Shown: positions 23,420-34,560, counted from the stretch's first letter. The stretch: DNA of 64,000 bases from Isoetes taiwanensis (GCA_021234155.1 JAJEKV010000020.1:5132563-5196562), one strand, 5' to 3'. Numbers and translations: made by a program. The notes: generated by a model from the sequence alone, not told the origin.

Positions 23420-23664
23420 CAAAACTACAACTAAAGCACAACACACGTCCATGACTAATGCCCGGCATCGTCGGGCACATGTTTCTAGTATTTGTTTGTT
23501 ATACCTAAGCATTAAAGCTATAAAGTTGCTAAGCTATAGAAATATGTCGAGCATTAGTGGGCAATTTGCTATGTAGGGATTCTATTGTGAAAAAAAATGA
23601 TTTGTTGTGTGGAATTCATTTTCCCCTTCAATGCCTAAACACTTTTGCCCTTCAACAACAGCTA

Positions 23665-23780
23665 AAGTGTATTCTGGAATACACTTCAGCAGTTCTTAAA
23701 AAATAAAGATTAGGGCTTGTGTATTATGGAATACATTTTTCTTCGCAGCAAAATGCTTGATTACATTCTGTAATATGATT
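23665..23780. repeat. Palindromes before the methyltransferase exon
   Basis: 23665-23686 is a 22-bp palindrome with one mismatch (core TGTATTCTGGAATACA). 23719-23736 and 23760-23777 are more degenerate versions. They lie within 150 bp upstream of the 3' splice site at 23815. The inverted copy of this segment stops exactly within the second palindrome. A further copy is at 24469-24484, ten bases after the next donor site. Confidence 0.8.
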
Positions 23781-23815
23781 ACCATTTGCTTAAATGTTTA
23801 AGGTTTTTTTCTCAG

Positions 23816-25108
23816 CCAAAAGAACGTCATAACATGTCAGACATGTTTGATGGAGCAATTTAATGTCGAAACTTGGGAAAGGTGCAAGAAACTTTATCCA
23901 GTTGTGACATCTGACGAGCATATTGTATAGTACGCTCCAAATTTTGAAGGATGGATACGTTGCCTTAACAAGCGACCCTTGTTTTATCCATGTACTAAAT
24001 TCACCTTCTGATCACAGAGCAACGAGAAAAACAAGGACCTTCCAGAAGGTTTTATGCACCTTGTGAGGTTGGCACGGGAGGGAAGAACTTTGGCAGAGAG
24101 AAGGACCTTAGAAGTGGAGCCATTCGATTTTGAAAAGTTCAGCTTGTACGATCAAAATAATTTATTTTCCATCGTTCAAGGGGACTGCACAAAACTGGTC
24201 GGAACCGTAAAGCCACATAATTTTACTCTGGTTATAGCAGAACTTCCTTATGGCTTTAAATTAAAAGATAGCCGTTATGACGACCAGCCATTCAAGAACT
24301 CAGAATTCAACGCGTTCGTCGAAAGTATCAAGCAAGTCACAACAGCCAAGCATTGGCATCTTGTTGTGTTTCATTTCAATGCAAGCCAGCCTTGTGGAGC
24401 CCACTTTCAAGAATCATTTTGGATCCGCTATGCAAGCAATTTACGAGAACATGGTCTGGTAAGTATTCTATTCTGGAATACATTCGTTTCTTCTTTGCAT
24501 GTTTTGATTCTATTTTTCAAGTTGCTTGCATGTTGACCTTTTTGTTTTCTTTTTTTCTATAGGAATATAATTCATTTAGTTTTCTTTACTTTGTTGGTTC
24601 CTTGTTTTGTTTTTGTTAATGACCGTACTTTTACTTCTGTAGGTACAAGACGAATATAAACTACCATGGTGGAGGACCCAAGTTGCTGAGCAAGGTGGAA
24701 TATCTCCATGTTGCTTACTGGAATTTCGATGGAAAATGCACCATGGAGCACTTTAACACAACAGCTTGCCAGAACTTTTCTAATGTCTTAGAATTTCCAG
24801 CAGTACTGCAGAAGCTGCAAGACCCTAGTGCGCAAGAGAGAATAGTTAATCACTCCCAGAAGCCACACAAACTGATCAACCATCTTCTAAACATGTTTTC
24901 ACGTCCAGAAGATTGGGTGCTTGATGCTTTTTTTGCCTCTGGTACAACAATAGCTTGTGCACTTAAGAAGGGCCGCAATTGTATAGCAGTGGACATAGAC
25001 AAAGAAGCTGTAAACTTCATCAAGATGAGATTGGTTGCCTTACCTACCCTACCAGATGAGCATCAAGAGTTAGGTGCGAAATCTTCACATCTGATTATGC
25101 CAAGCTGA
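23816..25108 (+). pseudogene. Beta-type amino DNA methyltransferase domain (decayed)
   Basis: Two exons (23816-24458 and 24643-25108) with GT-AG junctions. Exon 1 reads QFNVETWERCKKLYPVVTSD, then FSIVQGDCTKLVG and VIAELPYGF, the position of the catalytic motif IV (usually D/N/S-P-P-Y). Exon 2 reads NYHGGGPKLLSKVEYLHVAY, then VNHSQKPHKLINHLL and WVLDAFFASGTTIACALKKG, the AdoMet-binding motif I, then CIAVDIDKEA. Motif IV before motif I defines the beta class of N4-cytosine/N6-adenine methyltransferases. Defects are a TAG at 23928-23930, a TGA at 24009-24011, and a frameshift near 24385 shown by exon 1 ending in frame as AMQAIYENMVW|YKTNINYH across the intron. Absent from the inverted copy, which ends earlier. 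Base specificity and any activity are unknown. Confidence 0.8.
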
Positions 25109-26798
25109 CCTCTTCATAGATACAGCCTCCATTCACAAGCTCTTTAGATGATGAAGATACCTTTGCAGAGCTGAAAGAAGTAGCTCTAGCTACTATTCTT
25201 GAAGACATTGTAGAAGTAGACATGGGTAAGTCACCATGAAAGGAGCAGATGAAAGAAAAGGACCAAGCAAAGACAAGCAAAAAAAATGAAGAAGACTATG
25301 ATTTGGACATTTGACATGTCTTGTGCTAAAATATTTATTATTCACATCTATTTATTGTCAAAATTGATGGACTGAAAAACTTTAAATAAATAATGATTAT
25401 TTTCTTCACTTCATTTTGATGTTGTCGAGAAATTACTTTTAGAGAATACCCTTTTCTATTCTATTCTATTCTATTAAAAGTTTTTTTTTTTTTTTTTTTT
25501 TTATTTAAGGTTAGTAACAACATGGAAATAAGGCAGTGCTGAATAAATGCATATGGCACACATACAACATATTAAAGGACTGTTAACTCTTAGTATAACA
25601 AATGGAGAAGTTAACCTTAATATCGTGGTGGTGTACTCAGAATATATTTAGAAAAGTGACTTATGGGCATGCTTGGATCTAATACTAAAGGTATAAGATA
25701 TTTTTTCTAGGAAGGAATCCCAAGTGGTTGGGAGGAAATAGCAGACATATAGATGGTGGCATGAATATGCAATGGTGAAAGTGAAGTGATCGATAAATGC
25801 AAATCTTGACCATTGGAAATAGAAGAGCAACATAAATTAAAGAATAACTTTAGGGTTCCGATTTCCTTTTACAAAAGTTGTGAGACTTAGAGAATCGAGA
25901 TGAGAGTGTGCGAATCGAGGTGCTGCCAGAGCAGCCAAAATTGATGACCCAGGATTCTCCCGAGTTTTTGCCGGAAGGATGGGTTTTTTCTCAAACATTT
26001 TTTCTAAAGGCGGCAGCTCACAAGACAGTATAAAGCTTTACACTAGACAAACTGGATACCATGCACTTCCAAGCTAGGAATGTCATCTTATCGCTAACAT
26101 TCGGAGTAATTGGGAGTTCTAAGACCAGTGCTATTTTTTTCACTTGAAGTTTCCTTTTTACTTAACCTGTATATTTTATTTCACAAATCTTTTGTTTCTT
26201 ATGCAAATTTATTTATTTGATGGATTCTCTTCTTTAAGTTATCAATGTTACCCCATCTCTCTATGTTCTCTTCCTCCGCAGCAGGCAGCAGAGCTTGTTG
26301 GATATTGAAGGGCTCGGGAAACATCTTTATCTAAAGATTTCTCTGGGGTGGACGTGCCCTCATTGTCCCGATCCATTTCCCCATCATCTACTTTCTCTTT
26401 TTCCTTTTGGCCATGGGAGGCTTCGTCTCTGCCCTCCAATCTCTTTGTTGTAACATTTATCAGCGTGGTTTAGTTTCCCAACCTTGCTTAGAACTATGAG
26501 GAGAGCAGAGTTCTCTTCTGTTCGGCCAGTGTTTGGTGTGCCTATATCACGATTTCTCATCATGAGAATGCTAATCGATCTCCACCATAGGATCGATATT
26601 CGGAGGAGAGGATGTGGGATATATATTCAGTCTTCTAGATATCTATCCTTATTCGGTGTTCTTCTCACAATAGTATAGTAGCATTGTGGAAGGCCTCCCT
26701 CCCTCCCTCCCTCCCCCCCTCCGGACCTTTTATTTCCTTTTTTCTTGTACCATCGGCTCTTAAGGTTATTGTTCTTTATGGTGGTTTTTGTTTGATTC
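25109..26798. other. Unassigned; poly(T) and simple repeats
   Basis: Just after the methyltransferase stop, 25110-25315 keeps some coding-like composition (a charged stretch) but has no recognised domain. A CTATT simple repeat (25455-25475) is followed by about 23 T residues (25480-25502), possibly an old retroelement tail on the minus strand. A CCCT-rich run is at 26695-26716. No gene recognised. Confidence 0.4.
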
Positions 26799-27060
26799 GC
26801 GTGGCATATGCGACCAGTGCCTCTGGATGTTTTTAAATTCTTATTTTTTCTAAGTTATGTATATGGCTTCTATTCTTGTTATAGAGGTCTTCTTTTTGTA
26901 TGGCATGCACAACCATCCCCTCTGGAGATTTTCAAGTTCTTTTCTAAAGTTATGTGCATATTTTTGTTCATGTGGCACGTGCGACCGCCTCCTTGTTATA
27001 GAGATTTTGTTCATTCGCGTGGCACATACGATCAACCCCTCTAGAGGTTTTCCAAATTCT
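26799..27060 (+). repeat. Degenerate ~97-bp tandem repeat
   Basis: Three to four diverged copies with the order GTGGCAYATRCGA, CCCTCTGGAGATTTT, AATTCTT (26799, 26897, 26969 partial, 27016). Spacing varies and identity is modest. Confidence 0.6.
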
Positions 27061-27142
27061 TTACTTTATGTTTGGTGTTTTATGTTTATCTGTTCAAAAA
27101 GGATATTTCAAGCAAAACAAAATAAGTAGATAACAAGTATAA

Positions 27143-27307
27143 GAGACGCCTCACATATAGATTAAAACGCATTCACATGAACGAAATTTGAGACGGCCGG
27201 TTTGACGTTTGAGCCGGTCATCTCCAAACTGCTGGAGCAGTTCAGACCAGAGCGTCTTGAACGGCTTGACGTCCGGCAAAACTTGCCGCTCACATGTGAG
27301 GCGTCCC
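27143..27307. mobile_element. 165-bp foldback MITE, PIF/Harbinger-like
   Basis: Terminal inverted repeats GAGACGCCTCACATATAG and, on the other strand, GGGACGCCTCACATGTGAG. TAA lies on both sides (27140-27142 and 27308-27310), fitting the 3-bp target duplication of PIF/Harbinger elements. Internal segments GACGGCCGGTTTGACG and CGGCTTGACGTCCGG are also partly inverted. No coding capacity. Family assignment rests only on the ends and the target duplication. Confidence 0.65.
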
Positions 27308-27310
27308 TAA

Positions 27311-28224
27311 TCAAGCTTTCCTATATTCACAATACAAAATAGGTATACTCAAGATTTGGCATGATGCACAAAAAACATAGCCCAAATACATCAAGGCAGT
27401 AAATATAAAGGCAGTAAATCTATATGTCATTCACATATAACATGTAAATGGGCGTTTCCAATAAAAAGCACCTGAATGGTATAATTCCAATAATGAAATA
27501 CTCGCACACGTGTATAACTATAATGACTATTGCAAATGTCCAAGGAGGTCCCCTGGGAATTATAAGAGCTGGACTAAAATAGTCACCATGTGTCTAGACC
27601 TGCAGTACCATATATGTGGAACTTTACACTGCAAACAGTGGAATCACACATGATATCGTCCAAAACAAGGGTGGCCACAGGTGCTAACCAAGCAACTTCG
27701 ACACATTGTCATTGGCATTGATTATAGAATGCGCGTAACCAACTTCACAGTTAGATTTCAAGACATCTACATGTTGTTGTCACTAGTGAAACTTACGGGC
27801 GCTTATATTTGTGGTTTTTTGTTTTCAGATCTTCGGCTAATCAAAATACACGAGGATTCTTCACCCAATACCGGTTAAATCTTCTTTTTCAGACAGGCAC
27901 TACAGGCAATACCTGACACCATTAGCGGTCATTTCTCATTAGGGCCTTCCTCAAAAACCCAAAAGAGAGGGATTTTTGTCCCGATGAGAAGTTGTCACCA
28001 CTTTTCTCACTTTTTACCTAGCCCTATCAGGCTATTATTGTCATTATCTATAGGGGTAGTCCGATATTGTACCTGGGTCGGCTACCCCACTCAAGTCAAC
28101 ATTTTAAACCCAATGTATACTGTTGTTGTGATGAATGAAAAACCTATCTATTGACCGGTGTTTGGTTTGTCCAAGTTGGACATAAAAGAAGGAACATTAG
28201 TTCAATTCTTTTTTGAAGTTCCAT
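27311..28224. other. No gene recognised
   Basis: Moderately AT-rich DNA with short open frames only. I see no exon pair, RNA gene or structured repeat. Confidence 0.4.
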
Positions 28225-28245
28225 TTTTTTGGGTTGCCCCTAGGG
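28225..28245 (+). repeat. Left tip of dispersed repeat copy A
   Basis: The tip TTTTTTGGGTTGCCCCTAGG also begins the repeat copies at 33968 and 35229. In those copies it runs directly into GGGGGCAAGCCCTTG or a close variant. Here it is cut off and the continuation is found at 30818, with a LINE between. Confidence 0.75.
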
Positions 28246-30817
28246 AAGGAAGGAAGGAAGGTACTTTTATCGTCCACGGAGACCAATCGGTCTATGGGAC
28301 CCAGTACAAAAAATGCGACAAGCGGATGACATCGCCCGGATTAAAAACCCCTTGAAGGGTTTTCGAGGGAAAAACATTGGCAAAGAATCACTTCTTGACA
28401 CAAACCGGCCCTAACATATAAAATGCAGAAACACCCAAATATATACAGTCATGCACCGCACCCGTAGTGCCTAATCAACAGCAGCCGGGGGCAAAGGTGA
28501 CCTCGCGAGTCCAAGTACCTCTAATGTAACGACCCCAAGGCACATACCGACGGTGTGTTCATCGCAAATGTAAGGGCAAGTCCGGCCGCACTAAAGGGAG
28601 CGTGATCCGCCCGGATCTGACCAACACCGGCAACTCGAAAGTGTGAGACTCATCCTCAATGGCACCCGCTTGACAGACAGCGACGGATCCCCGTCCGGGC
28701 GAGCTCCCCAATCCACCGCCTGCCTCGCGCGCGAAGATGGTGGGCACCGTGGCGAATGGAGGCAATGAGTCCTTTTGGGGGCTAAATTTGGGAGCCTTGG
28801 TAGAGCTGCGGCCCCGCCAACACGGGTTGATGTGCTCCTTGTAATGGGCCGCTTTTGACCTGCTCTAGAGCCGGGGTCCCGAGCTTGCCAAGGAAACAAG
28901 CGTCTAGGTACTCCCGCCAGCCGTCACGATCGGTCGTTGTGTCCACTGCGACGCATCCGTGCTCTGCCGACGTTCCATCTGGGCGAACCACCGATCTCTC
29001 TTACCCCTCCAACAGGCCCTAAGCATTGCCGGACCCATTGCCACGGTGTAAGAAAAGTAAAAGGGAGCCGAGCATCACCCATAGTAACCACTTTCTGAAA
29101 ATAGACGATGTGTCTATCAAGGGCTGCCCGCTGAAGCGGCAAGAATCCAGTTTCATGCAGTAGAATCTGATAGGGGACTGAAGGTTTCACCCCAAATGCC
29201 CGTGCCAAAATGCCTCTCGCACTGCTCCAAGTCATTCCGTGTCGCCAAGAGGCCCACCAGGGCCCCAAACCCTCGACCCGCTGGAAGGACATGCTCGACC
29301 GATTAGGAGCGGATGTGACTGATGGCCCCAATCATAGAGCTCTGCCTGGTATATTATATATTTGTACATTTTGATGTAGTGGTAAAGGACACACCTGAGT
29401 TCGCATGTCTATTTCCTCCGGGAGGTATGATGCTAGTAGCCCCACCGAAGCCATCTTCATCATCACATGTAACTTTTTGTTAGATGTAACCAACCTGGCA
29501 TAGTGTGCCCTATTAGGGAAGCCTCGACAATTCCATGAGACCACCCGGAGGCACAATTCCTATTTGTCAGCAGGGATGGTATGCGCAGCCTGGGTCGCGG
29601 GGGGAGGACGGGAAGCAGAGGCTGAGTGAGAAGTAGATGGAGCGGAGGCAGCATGTGGCTGAGAGGGCATGTGTCCTGAGGGAGCAGGAGTAGGAGCAGG
29701 AGAAGGGGAGGCCGTGGTAGGAGAAGCGTAAGCGAGGGCTACGTGGATTCTTGGTTGGGGCTGCGGGTCTGCGCAGCCAGAGTGTGGCCGCCGGAAAATG
29801 TGCATCCCGCCGAACCAATCCTGCGGCACCCCCCGGTGGCGAATGCCTCGACCACGACAAGCTCACATGCTGCGTGCCTCTGTTGCGGGTGTAGAGTGAT
29901 GAACACGAGTCTAGGCGGAGGCCCGCATGTCACCGACCTCCCGCCGGGCTTCATTGCGCTTTCGAGCCCGGGCCAAGGCCATCTTCCATGCATGCGCGGG
30001 TCTCGAGACTGTGATGCGGTTCTTTCGACCACCATTTGCCTTTTTGAGCCCATGGGATGCCAAGGACTCCATCTCCTTTGTCATGCCCGGCCGCGGGCAC
30101 CGTTAGCCTCAATCACGAACCTTTGTTAGCCTCCACTCCCCGCTTTGACATGGCTCCAATTCTCTGCTTAGAGGCGGAGTTCCTATGTGGTCCGAGCAAT
30201 CAATCCCTTCTGCCGGTGGCCGGGCCATTTGGGGGCCTTAGCCTTAGCCAGAGCCTCCTTCTTCATGGAGGATGACTCTCCCCTGTCCATGATGGCTGAT
30301 CGGGACCGTTTGTGCGGCGGCCCCTCGCCTTGGGTTTCCCAGGCTGGCCCATCTTCTGTGGCCATGACTTTCAAAGTTTGAGGGGTCTCGGCGCGGATAG
30401 GATGCTTAGAATCTAATTTGGGGACTCAAAACGCGGGCAGTGAGCACCTTTTGGGGGGGTGTGGGGGTTTTGGGGTTCCAAAGCTTGAGGGGTCTCTCGT
30501 TGCTTAAAGGGTGCTTAGAATCCAATTTGGGGACTCAGAGAGGCGGAGAGCACCTTTGGGGGTTTGGGGTTTTGGGGGTGCCAAAGTTTAAGGGGTCGTT
30601 GGCTGCCTAAAGGGTGCTTAGAATCTTATTCGGGGACTCAAAAAGGCGGGCAGAGCACCTTTTGGGGGTTTGGGGGTTTTGGGTCTAGAGAGAGATTGTA
30701 AACCCTAGAGAGAGAAAGCCAGAAAGGGGCAAATCAAGGGGGTCTATGCAAGGGGTGTGAGGGCGCTAGAGAGAGGGAGTAGGGCGAAGGGGAAATATTA
30801 GATACAAATTCCAAAAG
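28246..30817 (-). mobile_element. LINE with internal deletion inserted in dispersed repeat
   Basis: A non-LTR retrotransposon on the minus strand, GC-richer than its surroundings. From its 5' end (right) it has a tandem 5' region (30372-30690) and a basic ORF1-like segment (30374-30183). An Ala/Pro/Ser-rich stretch (29829-29560) follows, then the start of an endonuclease (LRVVSWNCRGFPNRAHYARL, 29556 leftward). The sequence then passes to late ORF2 (QILLHETGFLPLQRAALDR, 29331 leftward), the RDGWREYLD segment and a zinc-knuckle-like tail (AGAIEDESHTF near 28,670). The catalytic reverse transcriptase is missing. The late part matches the fragments at 46.9-47.6 and 56.5-57.8 kb. Non-autonomous. 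Confidence 0.7.
30372..30690 (-). repeat. ~105-bp tandem monomers at the LINE 5' end
   Basis: Three copies start at 30372, 30479 and 30582, each with CAAAGTTTGAGGGGTCT, AGGGTGCTTAGAATC, GGGACTCA and a G-rich run (TTTGGGGGTTTGGGG). Tandem 5' monomers are a known promoter arrangement in some L1 elements; here that role is inference from position. Confidence 0.75.
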
Positions 30818-31640
30818 GGGGGCAAGCCCTTGTTAATGTGGGTTTATGGCATATACTAGGTATATGCTAATATATACCAAGAATATGCCAATGACTGCTA
30901 AAAACTTCCTATAGGGTGTAAATTGGCGGTGGCCGCTATTGTTGGGCAGCCCGCTTGGAAACCGGCTAACCGGTTGTCCAGGTATAGATTCTTGCACAGC
31001 TGCAGCCATGGCGATGGCAGTTGCAGATCCGACTCTGGCACTTCTGTTCATATTGAGCCTGCTAGAATCTACTTGAAACAGGGGCCATATTTCTTCGTTG
31101 CCACAAAGGGGCACTGCTTTGCTACTCTAGCGCTGAAGAACCAGTGGAAAACCCATTTCGAACACTCTGAGACTTGACCGCCGTCTTATTGGACGGATTT
31201 GAGCTCTGCTGATGCCAGAAGTCAAAATCTTTAGCATTTCTGAACCCATCTATGCTTACATCTGTATTACCTCTAGCCTGGGGCTTGGATGATTTATCTT
31301 TCTTTCCTTTGGGCAGAAATTTCTTCAAAAAAAAAAACCCCTCTTTGCTTTTTGGTTCTCTTCTGAAATGGGGCAGAAAATGGCCCACCTAATTTTTACG
31401 GTTCTCTTCTGAAATGAGTTCCCATTTCTTGGTTCCTCTTCTGAAATAGGTTCCCATTTCTTTGCCGCCGGTCTCCTACTGCCCAGTTCTTAAGATCCTT
31501 CCACCAGCAGCTCTGGCTATGGCGCTGCGGCGCTTGGGGCACATACTTTTGGCTGTAGAAATGGTTATGCCGAGTCTCTGAATCCAGAAGAGCCATTATG
31601 CTTCCGGTAGCACCCACCATAGCCAATTCTGTCGAGTCTG
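30818..31640 (+). repeat. Dispersed repeat copy A (right part) with conserved 84-codon frame
   Basis: About 80-90% similar by eye to 33985-34560. It starts GGGGCAAGCCCTTG and contains an open frame 30923-31177 that includes FLHSCSHGDGSCRSDSGTS and EPARIYLKQGPYFF. The second copy (34096-34347) keeps this frame to the same stop with mostly conservative changes. I recognise no domain. After 31180 the two copies share a TTTCTTCCTTTGG-like tail, and here a GTTCTCTTCTGAAAT string is locally repeated (31355, 31402, 31432). Confidence 0.65.
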
Positions 31641-33967
31641 CTACAGGTGCAATGGTGGGGCATTCAAGGCCAGCCTAGTTGTGGGCGCAAACAGGTAATT
31701 AGATGAGATTTCAAACTGTTCTTACAGAGCAGAAGTTACATGAGTGCCTTTTATTGTTTTGGATTATTCTAGTTGGGCGTGCGACTGTTCCTGATATGGG
31801 CTAGAATGCAAGGACTCACTATGCTGCTCCAAAATCACTATCAAAGACAACGTCTCTATACTCGAATTGCACTAGGGAAGGTTGTATTTTTTTAATATAA
31901 ATACCTCCTTCTGTCTATAGAGTTGGCCATATTTTAATGGAGTCACAATTAGTTAAAGTAATGAGTGCTGGTCCCTATGTGCTCGTGTTCTGGATTCCTC
32001 CAAGTTGTGCAATCTAGCTATTAGCCAAGTTCTCTTCATATGTTTTACATATCTCAGTTGATTTTAATTTTATCTTTTAAAGTCCATATCACTTAATATG
32101 GCTTGCACATATTCAAAATTGTAGCAGCAAATGCGGAAGCTTTAAATCTGCGCTGCTAGATTTCAGTCCTCAGCTTTTGCTTGCTATCCTTTGTGCTTGA
32201 AAGGTGTAAACGAAAAACGAACATAACCAATATCATATTCCAGTATCCATTATCTCTGCAATTCTATCTTGAACCTTTGCTATTCAATACTAATTGTCTA
32301 ACAAACCATTCGTTAGGTTCGCTTGTAATTTGCTATTATGGTAGTACTTATGGCTATATTACAGTAGTTTTTTAGAACTATCAATTAACATGTCGTTGAG
32401 TTTTTCTCTTATCCTGAAGATTAACTAAGAAGTCATTTTGGCCATCTCAGGCTGGGAGGATGGATGTGGTATGGGGTGAAACAACAGAAGTTAAAGGTCT
32501 GCCCTTGCTGCTTTATCCTGTTCTTTTTGTTATGCAGGTAGACTTTAACTGCTCTATCCTTAATACTTTTATGTGTGTGTGCGCGCGCTTGTGTGTTATG
32601 TGCACATGCGTATATATGTTGGGTGTGTTTCCATGGTTTTACATAGGAAGATTTTGCTTTGGTTTCATGAGAAGATTTCATCATATATGATTTACTGCGA
32701 CATGTATCTGTTCACAGTTTTCTTGCATGAGTATGACAGTTCTCAACCTGCTTTCTAGGCATTTCGGGCTTTTTATTGTTGTTGCTTATCGAGAACAAAG
32801 CTTATATGGAGGAAGTTTCGAATAATGGCGGTGAGTGACAAAGATTTGTTGCCATACGTGTGCTTCTTTTATGATGTTGACAAATGTTCTTCTGTGGCAG
32901 ATGGTGGCCTGTGGTTTGTTGTTTATTGTGATGGATGTGGGGAATTTTGTGAATACAATTGCTACGCTTGCTCTGAAGTTCAAATTCAAGGCACAGATGA
33001 AAAGGAAAGTAAAGGTTGTGTGACATAAATGGGTAGGCTATTCTAGCATATTCGTAGCAATTATACAAAATAAAGGGGAACCACTATTCTGTGCAACTCA
33101 AGACCACAAACTGCCATCCTGCAGCACTGAATGGACCAGGATTCTTGCCCAATTTGGCTCTTTTGGCCAGTAATTTTGTCCGACCTTTGAAGAATTATCC
33201 TTGCTATTAACCTGGAAGGTGGCCAAGCCAAGGCTTCGGTTGGCCATTGATAAATATATTTATATAGAATACCTCTATTTGGTTTACCTTGTTTCATTGG
33301 TACATGAGTTATTTTACTAATGTTAAATTTGGAAGATCAGTAAGATACTTCTTATTTGCCGCCTCTTTGGGATGTTGCATGCATAATAAAACTTTATGGA
33401 GGCAGTGGTGGCCTAGATGGGGGCCCTAGGATGCGTGATTCAAAGTAATGTTGATCAAGCATTTGCATGCACCTCTTCAGATTTTTATATAATTTGGGTG
33501 GTTTTAACAACTTTGTATTGCAATGGGCTATCACAAATATGTGCAGAGTGCCTGCTTACAGCATTACTTCACAACACTTCAAGGACTATAACCAGCTAAT
33601 GCCCCTTGAATTGTAACATATTCATTGAATTAGCACTCTCGCTGAATTTGTCAGAAAGAATCTCAATAAAAACATTAAGCATGCTCTAAAGTTGATCCTT
33701 AACATGGACTTTAGCTAAGTTGCACGTGAAAACAAACAACGATTTTAGCTCAATTTAAAACAAAGATCTCCCCCCTCCCCAATAAGATTTCTAAAGCAAA
33801 TTTCGTGGAAAGCATAACATGTTAGCTTCTAATGTTATTGCCATTTGATGTTAAGTGATGTCATGTTGTTGGACTTATTTTGTAAAGCAATTATATGCAA
33901 AGTTGAAACTAGGATTCAATATGTCAATAGGTTGAGATATATAATTTGTTAAGTTTGCTACTTTGTT
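31641..33967. other. No gene recognised
   Basis: AT-rich intergenic DNA. A short GT/GC-rich run lies at 32572-32625. Open frames are short and overlap on both strands, without domain matches or convincing splice structure. Confidence 0.4.
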
Positions 33968-34560
33968 TTTTTTTGGGTTGCCCCTAGGGGGGCAAGCCCT
34001 TGTAGATGTGGGCTTATGGTATATTCTAGGTATATGCTAGTATAGGCCAAGAATATGCCAATGACTGCTCCAAACTTACTATAGGGTGTAAACTGGTGGT
34101 GGCTGCTGTTATTGGGCAATCACTTTGGAAACCGGCTAACTGGTTGTTCAGGAATAGATTCTTGCACAGCTGCAGCCATGGCGATGGCAGTTGCAGATCC
34201 GACTCTGGCACTTCTATTCATCTTGAGCCTGCTAGAATCTACCTGAAACAGGGGCCATATTTCTTCATTGCCACAAAGGGGCACTGCATTGCTGCTCTAG
34301 CCCTGAAGAACAAGTGGAAAACCCATGTCGAACACTCTGAGACTTGATGCTATCTTATTGAACGGATTTGAGCGCTGCTGATGCCCGAAGTCAAAATCTT
34401 TTGCATTTCTGAACCCGTTTCTGCTTACATCTGTATTATCTCTCTAGGGCTTGGATGATTTATCTTTCTTTCCTTTGGGCAGAAATTTCTTCTAAAAAAA
34501 TTTCTTCCTTTGGTTCCTCTTCTGAAATGGGTTCCCATTTCTTTGCCGCTTTGCTTTACA
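33968..34560 (+). repeat. Dispersed repeat copy B with conserved 83-codon frame
   Basis: The most complete copy: TTTTTTTTTGGGTTGCCCCT leads into CTAGGGGGGCAAGCCC without interruption. The frame 34096-34347 reads FLHSCSHGDGSCRSDSGTS and EPARIYLKQGPYFFIATKGH, as in copy A. It is the uninterrupted counterpart for the LINE insertion in copy A. Confidence 0.75.

Larger units (their letters stand above)
21743..23488 (+). mobile_element. 5'-truncated Helitron remnant
   Basis: The element carries a Helitron/Pif1-type helicase C-terminus on the plus strand (21960-22260). It ends downstream with a GC-rich hairpin (TGCCCGGCATCGTCGGGCA, about 23459-23477) followed 7 nt later by CTAG at 23485-23488 and a T, the standard Helitron 3' end (hairpin, CTRR, then T). 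In the inverted copy the hairpin arms are perfectly paired (TGCCCGGCATCGCCGGGCA) and CTAG is at 55280-55277. The 5' TC end and the Rep domain are not found, so the element is truncated. A 0.55-kb MITE-like insertion interrupts it at 22868-23419. It sits between ParB and methyltransferase exons of the same gene. Confidence 0.75.

Noticed and set aside
19741-25108. Bacterial or phage contamination as source of the ParB/methyltransferase gene
   Set aside because: The coding parts are split by GT-AG introns, interrupted by a Helitron, MITE and LINE, and duplicated next to a plant PPR array in the same sequence.
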